Notes: generated from the sequence alone by a model not told the origin. DNA of 32,515 nucleotides from Candidatus Paracaedibacteraceae bacterium (GCA_027328625.1 DAHVSZ010000006.1:1-32515), one strand, 5' to 3'. Positions 9,153 through 17,919 are shown, counted from the stretch's first letter. Made by a program: numbers and translations.

Positions 9153-10125
9153 CCGTCTTGTCTATATGAATGGGGATCTTATCCCTGAGTCTCAAGCAAA
9201 GTTATCGATCTATGATTCAGCGCTTATGTTCGGAGACATGGTATTTGAGATGACACGTTCTTTTAATAAAAAGCAATTTTTATTAAGAGAGCATCTGGAG
9301 CGGTTATATGTAGGGCTCAAAATTTTAAGAATTCCGCTGCAAATGTCAATCGAAGAGATGGAAAAAGCTTGTTACGAGACAATTGAAGCTAACGATAGCT
9401 TTTTTGGTGTGGATGATGAACATCGTCTTATGATTAATGTGACTCGTGGAACTCTTGGAATTTATCAAGATGTTGTTGGGATCCACAAAGGCCCTAATGT
9501 TATTATAGCTGACTTTCCTTTACGCTGGACTGTGCGTGGTATGAGTAAATTATTCAAAGAAGGTATTAATCTCGTTACACCTGCTCAGCGTCAGATTCCG
9601 GCTAACCTCTTAGACCCTAAGATTAAAAACCGCAGTCGCATTCATTACCTAACAGCCAATATTCAAGTTTCAGACTATCAAGGCGAAAACAATTGGGCTC
9701 TTTTACTTGACCAAGAGGGTTTTATAACTGAAGGAACAGGCTCTAATTTTTTTCTTGTGAAAAATGAGAGAATCTACACGCCAAGACCTATTCATATATT
9801 GAGAGGGGTAAGTAGAGACTATGTAATTTCTACTCTTGCTAAGCAATTAGGATTGGAAGTTGTGGAAACTGACCTTGAGTGTTATGATTTAGCAACAGCT
9901 GACGAAGCTTTTATGACAGCTACACCTTTTTGTATTCTTCCTGTAGCTTCTTTTAATGGAGTAAAATTGAAGGAAAGCGTTTCAGGAAAAATTACCAATT
10001 CTCTTTTGGCTCAGTGGTCTAAAAATGTTGGAATTGACATTATTAAGCAGATAAAAGTTTGGGATGAAGGATACACAGAAAATTTATCTGCGCCAACCCC
10101 GTATAAATTTAAAGCAGTAAAGTAA
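9145..10125 (+). CDS. Class IV PLP-dependent aminotransferase
   Basis: A 326-residue fold-type IV PLP enzyme, the group of branched-chain aminotransferase, D-amino-acid aminotransferase and aminodeoxychorismate lyase. The opening MNGDLIPESQAKLSIYD is typical. K159 in DPKIKNRSR matches the Schiff-base lysine by its spacing to N162, and E196 in ITEGTGSNFFLV matches the conserved Glu that contacts the PLP ring nitrogen. It is not IlvE in any recognisable way. Sugar aminotransferases of surface-glycan pathways are normally fold type I (DegT/AryC), so this class is unusual here. It may aminate a keto-sugar intermediate or make an amino acid that is attached to the glycan. It overlaps the HAD gene by 8 bases. 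Confidence 0.85.
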   Translation: MSDRLVYMNGDLIPESQAKLSIYDSALMFGDMVFEMTRSFNKKQFLLREHLERLYVGLKILRIPLQMSIEEMEKACYETIEANDSFFGVDDEHRLMINVTRGTLGIYQDVVGIHKGPNVIIADFPLRWTVRGMSKLFKEGINLVTPAQRQIPANLLDPKIKNRSRIHYLTANIQVSDYQGENNWALLLDQEGFITEGTGSNFFLVKNERIYTPRPIHILRGVSRDYVISTLAKQLGLEVVETDLECYDLATADEAFMTATPFCILPVASFNGVKLKESVSGKITNSLLAQWSKNVGIDIIKQIKVWDEGYTENLSAPTPYKFKAVK

Positions 10126-10135
10126 GGCTTGAAAT

Positions 10136-10975
10136 ATGCAGCCTTTACTAATCGGCCTTATGCAGGGTCGGCTTTTGCCGCCTTATGAAGGAAGATTTCA
10201 AGCATTTCCGGCAGCTAATTGGGAGCAGGAATTTTATTCTGCTCAAAAGCTTGGATTGTGCTGTATTGAGTGGATTTATGAAAAACCCCATGAACAAGAT
10301 AATCCACTTAAAAACATAGAGGGTATTCATAAACTTCAAGCAATCATATCCAGAACAGGTGTGCAGGTAAAATCAATTTGTGCCGATTATTACATGATAG
10401 AGCGGCTTATCATTGATGGTTGTGTGCAAACTCATAATGTTGAACATTTGTTATGGCTTTTAAATCAGGCTAAAGAATTAGACATTATTTATATGGTTTT
10501 GCCTTTTGTTGATTCATCTTCTTTGAAGAATGAGCGAACTTTGCAACCTGTTTGCGAAATGCTAAAAAGTATTTTGAAAGAAGCAGAAAAGGTGAATATT
10601 GAAATTCATCTTGAGGCTGATTTGCAGCCATTAGTTTTTAGAAGTATTTTTGAAGAAGTTAATCACCCTCTTTTGAAAATGAACTATGATATTGGTAATA
10701 GTGCATCTTTGGGGTATGATCCGGATGAAGAGCTATTTTTATTAGGTGAATATCTTGGTAGTGTTCATATAAAAGATCGTCTTTATCAAGGGAAAACGGT
10801 ACCTTTGGGAACAGGAAATGCTGATTTTAAAAAGTGTTTTAAGTGGTTTAAAAAATTGCAATTTAATAGGTGGTTTATATTGCAAGCCGCTAGAGGAAAA
10901 GAGGGTGAAGAGCTGCAACATATTAGTAAGAATATATTGTTTATTGAAAATTTCTTCTCGAATGGTGATGCATGA
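10136..10975 (+). CDS. TIM-barrel sugar phosphate isomerase/epimerase-like protein
   Basis: A 279-residue protein of the xylose isomerase-like / AP endonuclease 2 TIM-barrel superfamily. Visible signs are GLMQGRL near the N-terminus, IHLEAD with E160, NYDIGNS with D185, VHIKDR with H211 to D214, and GTGNADF near 225-231. These supply three of the usual metal ligands; at the last ligand site, where a Glu is common after the final strand, there is Gln250 in FILQAARG. Family members isomerise or epimerise sugars, inosose or hydroxypyruvate. The start is 10 bases after the aminotransferase stop, and the end overlaps the next gene by ATGA. Substrate unknown. Confidence 0.78.
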   Translation: MQPLLIGLMQGRLLPPYEGRFQAFPAANWEQEFYSAQKLGLCCIEWIYEKPHEQDNPLKNIEGIHKLQAIISRTGVQVKSICADYYMIERLIIDGCVQTHNVEHLLWLLNQAKELDIIYMVLPFVDSSSLKNERTLQPVCEMLKSILKEAEKVNIEIHLEADLQPLVFRSIFEEVNHPLLKMNYDIGNSASLGYDPDEELFLLGEYLGSVHIKDRLYQGKTVPLGTGNADFKKCFKWFKKLQFNRWFILQAARGKEGEELQHISKNILFIENFFSNGDA

Positions 10976-11838
10976 GAATGCTTAATTTAGGTGCGGGGCC
11001 AAAATGGAAGAATCCAGATTGGCTTGTTCTTGATCACAAAATTATGAAAAGAAGGGATTGTGCATGGCGCCTTCCTTTTCCAAATGAACATTTTGATATT
11101 ATCTTTAGTAGTCATATGGTAGAACATATTCCCCATTCTAAGATCGATGAAGTTTTATTCGAGTGTAATAGATGTTTAAAGTCAGATGGTTTGTTGAGGC
11201 TTGTATGTCCTGATTTGGAAATTGTTGCTAATGCATATACAAATAAAGATATAGCGTTAATGGAAAGATTTATTGTTGAAGATCCAACCATTAGAAAAGA
11301 TTTAGGAATTGGGGGCTCATTTATGAACTTCCTAATTTCAAATGGAAGTGATTCTCTTCTTATTTCAAGAAATGGAGAACTTATAGCAGGGTATGCTCAT
11401 TTATATGCCTATGATTTTGAGATGATGAAAAACTTATTAGACAGGAATGGTTTTAAGCAAGCTACAAAATGTCAGTTTTTAGAATCAAGTAACAAAATTT
11501 TTAATGAGCCCTTACATCCAACTAACCAACCTGCAGAATGGAGAGATGAGTGCCATTGGGCTTCATATGAAGAGTTAACAGGTTTTGATAGAGATCCACT
11601 TACAAGTTTGTTTGTGGAAGCAAAAAAAGATTTTATTCCTGAAAAAAGAAGAAGCCAGTTTGGGGCTCCAAGTGTGAGAGGATTAGATCCCATAAATTTC
11701 TCTTTTAGATCAATGTTGTATGCTTTTTTTACATTTTCTGGATTTAAAATAAAACGGACTATAGAAACAAAAGGAGAATATTTTTTTAATTTAATGCAGA
11801 GAATTTTTAAAAGATTTGTTAGAAGCTTTAAGTTATGA
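10972..11838 (+). CDS. SAM-dependent methyltransferase (class I)
   Basis: A 288-residue protein with a minimal N-terminal methyltransferase core: LNLGAGP at 4-10, FDIIFSSHMVEHI at 41-53 and CLKSDGLLRLVCPD near 68-81. The N-terminus is unusually short before motif I, as in the MetW-like and predicted SAM-dependent methyltransferases of polysaccharide clusters. The basic C-terminal 60 residues may be a membrane-surface or protein contact; this is a guess. It overlaps both neighbours by ATGA. It differs from the methyltransferase at 5622 in sequence and layout, so the two probably have separate acceptors. Confidence 0.78.
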   Translation: MRMLNLGAGPKWKNPDWLVLDHKIMKRRDCAWRLPFPNEHFDIIFSSHMVEHIPHSKIDEVLFECNRCLKSDGLLRLVCPDLEIVANAYTNKDIALMERFIVEDPTIRKDLGIGGSFMNFLISNGSDSLLISRNGELIAGYAHLYAYDFEMMKNLLDRNGFKQATKCQFLESSNKIFNEPLHPTNQPAEWRDECHWASYEELTGFDRDPLTSLFVEAKKDFIPEKRRSQFGAPSVRGLDPINFSFRSMLYAFFTFSGFKIKRTIETKGEYFFNLMQRIFKRFVRSFKL

Positions 11839-12611
11839 GTTCTTTTTTTCAACAAAAAGTAGTCTTTGTTGCAGGATCTTCACGAGGAATTGGTTTTTCT
11901 ATAGCTGAGCATTTCCTTAAAGAAGGTGCTTGTGTTGCCTTAAGTGGACGTGATGAATCAGCATTAGAAACTGCCTATCAAAAATTAAGTTTAGAGTTTT
12001 CTTCAAATAAAATTCTTAAAATCAAAGCGGATCTTTGTAAGGAAAATGATATAAAGCAAGCCCTTAAAGATGTTCATTCTCAATTTAAAAGAATCGACTG
12101 TGTTGTGGCTAATGTTGGAAGTGGGCGAGAAAAACCAAATTTAGAATTTGATGAAGAAATTCTTGTTCAAAGTTTCCAAATGAATTTAAAAGGGAGTTTG
12201 CTTTTAGCGAAATATGCTATGGAGTATTTTAAGTCTCAAAAATCGGGAAATCTGATTTTTATAAGCTCCATTGCTGGCATTGAAGACATTAATGCTCCAA
12301 TTGGGTATAGTGCTCATAAAGCAGCTTTGATTGCTGCATCAAAAAAATTAGCTCGATTAGGTGGAGCGGATAATATTAGAGTGAATGTTATAGCTCCAGG
12401 TAATATCTATTTTAAAGGTGGTGGTTGGGATAGAAAGCTTAAAGAGAATAAAAAACTGGTGGAAGAATATATTCGAAAAGAGGTTTCTCTTAAATGCTTG
12501 GGGGAACCAAGAGATGTAGCGCAGGCTGCAATCTTTTTAGCATCTGATAAAGCAAAATTTATAACTGGAAGTGTAATGGTGGTAGACGGTGGACAAACAA
12601 GATCATTCTAG
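11835..12611 (+). CDS. SDR-family oxidoreductase
   Basis: A classical short-chain dehydrogenase/reductase of 258 residues. The NAD(P) loop is AGSSRGIG at 13-20, the catalytic Ser lies in FISSIAG (S144/S145), and Y158 and K162 form the YxxxK pair in GYSAHKAAL. The C-terminal GSVMVVDGGQT is typical. It probably oxidises or reduces a sugar nucleotide or sugar intermediate in the cassette. It shares ATGA with the preceding methyltransferase; the next gene begins with GTG inside its last codons. Confidence 0.88.
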   Translation: MSSFFQQKVVFVAGSSRGIGFSIAEHFLKEGACVALSGRDESALETAYQKLSLEFSSNKILKIKADLCKENDIKQALKDVHSQFKRIDCVVANVGSGREKPNLEFDEEILVQSFQMNLKGSLLLAKYAMEYFKSQKSGNLIFISSIAGIEDINAPIGYSAHKAALIAASKKLARLGGADNIRVNVIAPGNIYFKGGGWDRKLKENKKLVEEYIRKEVSLKCLGEPRDVAQAAIFLASDKAKFITGSVMVVDGGQTRSF

Positions 12612-13212
12612 ATGGATTCAACACGCTCAAGAGGCATTTGAAAATTCCATAAAAGTTAAAGAACAAGTGATCAAAGGACATTTGGATATTTTGGTTCAGA
12701 TGGGGAAAATTATCACAAACTCCATTCAAAATGGCGGAAAGCTTTTTTTGTGTGGTAATGGTGGATCAGCTGCTGATGCCCAGCACTTAGCTGCTGAACT
12801 TTTGGTACGTTTAAGGCCCCATGTCAATCGCCAATCTCTGCCAGCAATTTTTCTAGCAATGGATATGTCTACTATTACTGCATGTGGTAACGATTATAGT
12901 TTTGAGGATATTTTTGCGCGCCCATTAGAAGGGTTAGGTAACAAAGGGGATGTTTTATTAGGAATTACAACTTCAGGGAAGTCACCAAATGTTTTATCAG
13001 CATTTAGTAGGGCAAAGAAGATGGGAATAACAACCTTAGGTTTCCTAGGTTGTAAAGGTGGCCCTGCTTTGGAATTGTGCGACAATGCATTTGTGGTGCC
13101 GTCCGATAATACAGCACGCATTCAAGAAAGTCATATTACAGCGGGTCATGTTGTAATGGAGTTTGTTGAAGAAATGTTATTAGATTCTAGACCAAAAAGT
13201 GTTGCAAGTTGA
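12589..13212 (+). CDS. SIS-domain sugar phosphate isomerase, GmhA-like (sedoheptulose-7-phosphate isomerase family)
   Basis: A 207-residue SIS protein with the full GmhA pattern: CGNGGSAADAQH at 55-66 followed by the catalytic-type E70, TTSGKSPN at 127-134, and RIQESHITAGH near 177-187 with Q179 and H187. Family members turn sedoheptulose-7-phosphate into D-glycero-D-manno-heptose-7-phosphate. No other heptose gene (hldE, gmhB, hldD) is in the window, so it may act on another ketose phosphate that feeds the NeuB-family synthase. The start is GTG inside the preceding SDR gene (23-base overlap); no in-frame ATG exists near it, and family alignments need this N-terminus. Confidence 0.88.
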   Translation: MDKQDHSRWIQHAQEAFENSIKVKEQVIKGHLDILVQMGKIITNSIQNGGKLFLCGNGGSAADAQHLAAELLVRLRPHVNRQSLPAIFLAMDMSTITACGNDYSFEDIFARPLEGLGNKGDVLLGITTSGKSPNVLSAFSRAKKMGITTLGFLGCKGGPALELCDNAFVVPSDNTARIQESHITAGHVVMEFVEEMLLDSRPKSVAS

Positions 13213-14039
13213 TGATTTCTGTAAAAGAAAATTTTTGTCTAAAAGAGCGTCCGATTGTTATTACCGGTGGTGCAGGTTTATTAGGTTTTAAGCATGCAGA
13301 AGCAATTGCTGAAATGGATGGTATTCCTATCTTGATTGACATTAATAAAGAGAAATTAGATGAAGCAGTTATACAATTAAAAAAGTCGCACAACGCTGTA
13401 GTAGCTTCTTATGTTTGTGATATTACGGATAAATCTCAGCTTGAAGGTGTCCTCGCTTCAATTTTGAAAGAATATGGTCACGTAGATGGTTTGATCAATA
13501 ATGCAGCTGTCGATCCCAAGGTTGATGATAATGGATTGAGTTCTTCTCGATTGGAAAATTATCCTTTGTCAAGTTGGAATGATGAAATAAAAGTGGGGTT
13601 GACAGGGGCACTCTTATGCAGCCAAGTGTTTGGATCTTATATGGCTGAACAAAATAAAGGGGTCATTATTAATATTGCTTCTGATCTTGGAATAATTGCC
13701 CCAAACCAAAGTCTTTATCATCAAGAGGGTGTTGAAGAAAATCAACAACCTGTTAAACCTGTAACATATTCAGTTATCAAGCATGGTCTAATTGGTTTAA
13801 CACGTTATTTGGCAACATATTGGGCAGAAAAAGGAGTGCGTTGCAACGCTTTAGCTCCTGGTGGCGTTTTTAATAATCAGAATGACACATTTATTCAAAG
13901 AATAGAGACTCTAATTCCAATGAGACGTATGGCAAATATAGATGAGTATAAATCGGCAATAGTTTTTCTGATATCGGATGCTTCATCCTATATGACAGGG
14001 GCAGTTCTAAACATTGATGGGGGCAGGACCTGTTGGTAA
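13212..14039 (+). CDS. SDR-family oxidoreductase, PtmA-like
   Basis: A 275-residue short-chain dehydrogenase with ITGGAGLLG near 17-25, NNAA near 96-99, IAS near 155-157 and YSVIK near 186-190 (catalytic Tyr and Lys). The C-terminal part with LIPMRRMA, SDASSYMTG and DGGRTCW resembles flagellin-modification protein PtmA, an SDR found beside legionaminic and related acid genes. That supports the ulosonic acid reading of the cluster. The ATG overlaps the gmhA-like TGA by one base (TGATG); an in-frame TTG three bases earlier is less likely. Its tail overlaps possible upstream starts of the next gene. Confidence 0.87.
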   Translation: MISVKENFCLKERPIVITGGAGLLGFKHAEAIAEMDGIPILIDINKEKLDEAVIQLKKSHNAVVASYVCDITDKSQLEGVLASILKEYGHVDGLINNAAVDPKVDDNGLSSSRLENYPLSSWNDEIKVGLTGALLCSQVFGSYMAEQNKGVIINIASDLGIIAPNQSLYHQEGVEENQQPVKPVTYSVIKHGLIGLTRYLATYWAEKGVRCNALAPGGVFNNQNDTFIQRIETLIPMRRMANIDEYKSAIVFLISDASSYMTGAVLNIDGGRTCW

Positions 14040-14049
14040 AGCGATCGCT

Positions 14050-15504
14050 ATGTTTATTGATTCGAATAAGAAACATGATTTTATTGTCGCTTTAGATAAG
14101 GCGATAGATTTATTTACTGATCAATTAATTAAGAAAGATCCTAAATTCTTTTTCTATAGGAATGCAAATTTACAATTTGCTTTAGAGAAATATCTCTATT
14201 TTACCTATTCCCATAATCCAATTCTTATGCAATCGTTTTTGGGTCAAACTGATTTAGAAAGTGATGATAAAATTCTTGTAAGGCTAGCAAAATTTATGGG
14301 AGGGACAATTAAATACTGTCCGAAAAGGTTTGCATGGCTTAAACGGAAAATAAAAGACTCAAGACTAATAATTCTCGATCTTTTTTCCAAAATTAATGTT
14401 AAACGAAATGAAATTAATAAAGGAAAGCTTCTTTTTTTTGTAGAGCAAGAAAAATTTAAAAATTATTTTGAACCAATTACTTCAAAAATTTCTATTTTTA
14501 ACTGGGCTTATCTTATAAGAGACAATTTAAAGTTAGTTAAACTCTTAGAATCTCAAAAGTTTTCTTATCTCCAGTATGCACCTTTTTTTCGATATCGGTT
14601 ATTAGGCAAATCTAGTAAAGGAATGACAGAGTTTAGATTTTTACTAAGAGATTTTGATGCCTTATATGACCTGCTATTAAGAGAAAAACCAATTAAAATT
14701 GTTCTGGCAGAAGGTAATTCAACGCAACATGAATTAATAAATCAAGTGAGTAAAGTCCTTGGTATCCCTGTTGTGTGTATTCAGCAAGGTTGGTCACCGA
14801 TTGTTCATACGGGTTTTCGTCATATGAGTTACGATAAAATGCTTGTATGGGGACAGGGATTTGCTGATCTTTTGCAAACTCATAATCCAGAACAGAAGTT
14901 TATTGTGACAGGGAGCCATGTAATTTCTCCTCGAGCTGGGAAAAGTGCAACAAGTAAAGTGCTCACTTTTTTTATTCCAAACAATAGGGAATATATCAAA
15001 TATGATCGTATTATTACGAGTGCTGACTTAGAGAGTTTTTATGAATTAATTTTATGGACAGCCCAAGAATTTCCTGATTTCTTGATTAATATTCGTGAAC
15101 ATCCAGGTGCTCCTTTGTCAAAGGTTGAAAAGTTAATGTTAAAAGGTGAAAATATAAAATTTTCTCCTTCTACAGCTGTAAGCTTGGATAGTGTATTGTC
15201 ACAAACTACTATAGGTATTACTTTTCACTCAACAACTATTCTTGAATGCGTTGCTTGTGGTATTCCAACTCTAATAATTAACCCTGCAACTTCATATAAA
15301 TTTGAACCTGATACCACAGCTTATGGACTATCGAAAGAAGTGGTGAATTTAGAGCAGGCAAAAGAAATATTATTAGATATCATTCATAATAACTCTATTT
15401 CTTCTCTTTCCAAAGAGATAAAAAGAAGATTTAATGAGACTTTCTTTCCATATAATAAAGAAAAATCAATTCAAAATATTTTAAGGCACATAAAAATAAA
15501 GTAA
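14050..15504 (+). CDS. GT-B-like glycosyltransferase, possible CMP-sugar transferase
   Basis: About 484 residues from the ATG at 14050; an in-frame ATG at 14017 or TTG at 14014 inside the SDR gene would add 11-12 residues, and no clear ribosome site decides. The C-terminal half looks like a GT-B donor domain: AEGNSTQHELI near 220-230, IPVVCIQQGW near 239-248, NIREHPGAP near 347-355, then FHSTTILECVACGIPTLII near 392-410. An HP motif followed by a Ser/Thr-rich motif is known from bacterial sialyltransferases and KpsC-type Kdo transferases, which use CMP donors. I therefore suspect it uses the CMP-sugar made here, but this is inference. The N-terminal 200 residues are unfamiliar. Confidence 0.62.
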   Translation: MFIDSNKKHDFIVALDKAIDLFTDQLIKKDPKFFFYRNANLQFALEKYLYFTYSHNPILMQSFLGQTDLESDDKILVRLAKFMGGTIKYCPKRFAWLKRKIKDSRLIILDLFSKINVKRNEINKGKLLFFVEQEKFKNYFEPITSKISIFNWAYLIRDNLKLVKLLESQKFSYLQYAPFFRYRLLGKSSKGMTEFRFLLRDFDALYDLLLREKPIKIVLAEGNSTQHELINQVSKVLGIPVVCIQQGWSPIVHTGFRHMSYDKMLVWGQGFADLLQTHNPEQKFIVTGSHVISPRAGKSATSKVLTFFIPNNREYIKYDRIITSADLESFYELILWTAQEFPDFLINIREHPGAPLSKVEKLMLKGENIKFSPSTAVSLDSVLSQTTIGITFHSTTILECVACGIPTLIINPATSYKFEPDTTAYGLSKEVVNLEQAKEILLDIIHNNSISSLSKEIKRRFNETFFPYNKEKSIQNILRHIKIK

Positions 15505-15520
15505 GCAGTAAAACTCAATC

Positions 15521-16216
15521 ATGACAACAAGATTTCACAATTATTATCAACGATGGCTACAAACACTATATTCTAAAACTTTAAAAAAAATTCCTCTTTG
15601 CTTGGAAAAAATTGGCAGTGACTATGGTGGGTGGTTTGTGCCTGTTGATTTAGTTAAATCAAATTGGATTTGTTATTTGGGTGGTGTTGGCGAAGATATC
15701 ACCTTTGATCTAGGTTTAGTTGAACGGTTTAATTGTCAGGCGTTTGCTTTTGACCCAACTCCACGCGCTATAGCTCATGTGGGAAAAATAGGCCCTGTTA
15801 AAAATTTTCATTTCCTTGAATTAGGGTTGTGGTCTTGCGCTAAAGAGCTTTACTTTTACGTGCCAAAGGATCCAACTCATGTGTCTCACTCAGTTACCAA
15901 TCTTCAAGGTACAGACGATTATTTTGTAGCTAAGTGTGATTCAATTGATCATATTATGAGTGGTCTCGGTCATAAAAATCTTGATTTGCTAAAGCTAGAT
16001 ATAGAGGGTGCTGAACATGAAGTGATTTCTTCGCTTCTTCAAAAAAATATATTTCCGCAAGTTGTGTGTATTGAATTTGATCAACCAGATACTATTTTTA
16101 GGATGTTAAAAACTCATCTGAAATTAACTTTAAAGGGTTATAAACTTTTTTATGTAGATGGATGGAACTTAACCTTTGTTCATAAGCAAGCAATTTTGAA
16201 ATCTGAAAAAAAATAA
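15521..16216 (+). CDS. FkbM-family methyltransferase
   Basis: A 231-residue methyltransferase of the FkbM family, which O-methylates hydroxyl groups on sugars and polyketides. The decisive stretch is LLKLDIEGAEHEVI at about 156-169, followed by VVCIEFD, both hallmarks of the family. Motif I is degenerate around YLGGVGEDITFD (52-63), as is common in this family. It is the third methyltransferase of the operon. The last base of its TAA is the first base of the next ATG, so translation is coupled to the final glycosyltransferase. Confidence 0.85.
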   Translation: MTTRFHNYYQRWLQTLYSKTLKKIPLCLEKIGSDYGGWFVPVDLVKSNWICYLGGVGEDITFDLGLVERFNCQAFAFDPTPRAIAHVGKIGPVKNFHFLELGLWSCAKELYFYVPKDPTHVSHSVTNLQGTDDYFVAKCDSIDHIMSGLGHKNLDLLKLDIEGAEHEVISSLLQKNIFPQVVCIEFDQPDTIFRMLKTHLKLTLKGYKLFYVDGWNLTFVHKQAILKSEKK

Positions 16217-17202
16217 TGACACTTCCTCGAATCAGTTTTGGGATTATTGTTTTAAATGGCAATCCATTTATTCCATACACACTTTCTGCTTTATATCCTT
16301 TTGCTCATGAGATTTTGGTAGTAGAAGGGGCAGCACCAAGTGCCGTTAACATTGCAACCCTTGAGGGACACTCAAATGATGGAACTCTCGAAACCTTATA
16401 TGATTTTAAAAAAGAACACGATCCCGACAATAAAATAAAAATCATTACAGCCGAAACTGAAGGTCATCCCAATGGTTTCTGGCCGGGTGAAAAAGATCAA
16501 CAAAGCCAAACCTATGCTAAATATGCGACAGGCGATTATCTATGGCAAGTTGATATTGATGAATTTTATCAGCCGCAACATATGGAAAAAATTATCCATA
16601 TGTTGCAAGCGGATCCTGAAATTACTCATATGTCTTTTAAGCAGATAACTTTTTGGGGTGGGCTTGATTATTGGGTTGATGGGCCATTTTTGCAAAGGGG
16701 GGCTGATATCTATAATCGTCTCTTTAAATGGGGGAAAGGATACACCTATAAAACTCACAGACCACCAACAGTTTTAGATGAACAAGGTCAGGATGTAAAA
16801 AAACTAAAGAGCATTAATGGCAATCAATTGGCAAAACATGGTATCTATCTGTACCATTATTCTTTGTTGCTTCCGAAACAAGTGCAGGAAAAATGTGAAT
16901 ATTACGGCAGTGCACCTTGGGCAGCAAGAAATAAGGCACAACAGTGGGCGGTCAGTGTTTATGGTCAGTTAAAACAGCCTTTTAGAGTACATAATGTGTA
17001 TGATCATGTTAGCTGGCTTGAAAGATATAAAGGTGAGCATCCAGAAATTGTACAAAAGATGATGCAAGATCTAAAAGCAAATGGGCAGTATGAGCTTAGA
17101 GATAATAAAGACATCGAAAAACTATTATCAAAACTCTATTATAAAGTTGCAAGATTCTTTTTGAAGAGATTTGCGAAGTACTGGCAAAATTGCTTCGTAT
17201 AA
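16216..17202 (+). CDS. Glycosyltransferase, GT2-like (GT-A fold)
   Basis: A 328-residue protein that begins with a GT-A Rossmann strand (ISFGIIVLNGN) and has a DxD metal-binding motif D113-I-D115 in WQVDIDEFY, preceded by the YAKYATGDYLW region. HSNDGTLETL near 52-61 matches the SxDxT-like segment of distant GT2 members. The C-terminal 100 residues are basic with HGIYLYHYS and may contact the acceptor or membrane. It is the last gene of the surface-glycan operon in this window; no convincing terminator hairpin follows. Donor and acceptor unknown. Confidence 0.75.
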   Translation: MTLPRISFGIIVLNGNPFIPYTLSALYPFAHEILVVEGAAPSAVNIATLEGHSNDGTLETLYDFKKEHDPDNKIKIITAETEGHPNGFWPGEKDQQSQTYAKYATGDYLWQVDIDEFYQPQHMEKIIHMLQADPEITHMSFKQITFWGGLDYWVDGPFLQRGADIYNRLFKWGKGYTYKTHRPPTVLDEQGQDVKKLKSINGNQLAKHGIYLYHYSLLLPKQVQEKCEYYGSAPWAARNKAQQWAVSVYGQLKQPFRVHNVYDHVSWLERYKGEHPEIVQKMMQDLKANGQYELRDNKDIEKLLSKLYYKVARFFLKRFAKYWQNCFV

Positions 17203-17355
17203 ATTCTGTTATTCTTGTAGAAACATCTATAGCTGACAGCATATAATTTTGCTACAATTTTTTCAAGAATAACCCTTTCATTCAAAATCTTCCCAAAATC
17301 CAAATAAGCAGCTAAGATACGTCCATTACCAATACTCAAAAATTAAGTTTAAATA

Positions 17356-17910
17356 ATGTCGATACAGCCTGATCATTGGATACGCAAACAAGCCATAGAA
17401 AATGGAATGATTGAACCCTTTGTGGAATCACAAAAACGTGAAGGGGTTATATCGTATGGGCTTTCTTCATATGGCTATGATGCACGCGTCGCCAGCGAAT
17501 TTAAGATTTTCACCAATGTTGATAGTGCTGTTGTTGACCCAAAAAATTTCTCGCCAAACAGCTTAGTTCATAGAGAAGCCGATGTTTGTATTATCCCACC
17601 AAACAGTTTCGTTTTGGGACGCACGGTTGAATATTTTAGAATCCCACGTGATACATTGGTTGTGTGTTTAGGTAAATCGACTTATGCTCGCTGTGGTATT
17701 ATTGTGAATGTGACTCCTCTTGAGCCTGAATGGGAAGGTCACGTAACTTTAGAATTTTCCAACACAACACCTCTGCCAGCTAAAATTTATGCCAATGAGG
17801 GTGTCTGTCAGTTCCTTTTTTTCCGCTCCGAAGAACCTTGCGAAGTTTCTTATAAAGACCGTCAGGGTAAATACATGTGCCAAACTGGCGTAACCTTGCC
17901 AAAATTATAA
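17356..17910 (+). CDS. dcd: dCTP deaminase
   Basis: Deaminates dCTP to dUTP, supplying dUTPase for dTMP synthesis. At 184 residues it has the normal length of the trimeric enzyme. GKSTYARCG (106-114) binds the triphosphate, and the catalytic Glu is E133 in [14 protein letters not shown] near the start and the C-terminal [13 protein letters not shown] also match the family. No strong ribosome site is seen before the ATG. murA follows after 9 bases, so the two are probably co-transcribed. Confidence 0.96.
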   Translation: MSIQPDHWIRKQAIENGMIEPFVESQKREGVISYGLSSYGYDARVASEFKIFTNVDSAVVDPKNFSPNSLVHREADVCIIPPNSFVLGRTVEYFRIPRDTLVVCLGKSTYARCGIIVNVTPLEPEWEGHVTLEFSNTTPLPAKIYANEGVCQFLFFRSEEPCEVSYKDRQGKYMCQTGVTLPKL

Positions 17911-17919
17911 GAGGCTTTA

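Noticed and set aside
11472-11855. 127-residue antisense frame under the methyltransferase and SDR genes
   Set aside because: Both sense genes are well supported, and the antisense translation has no family features.
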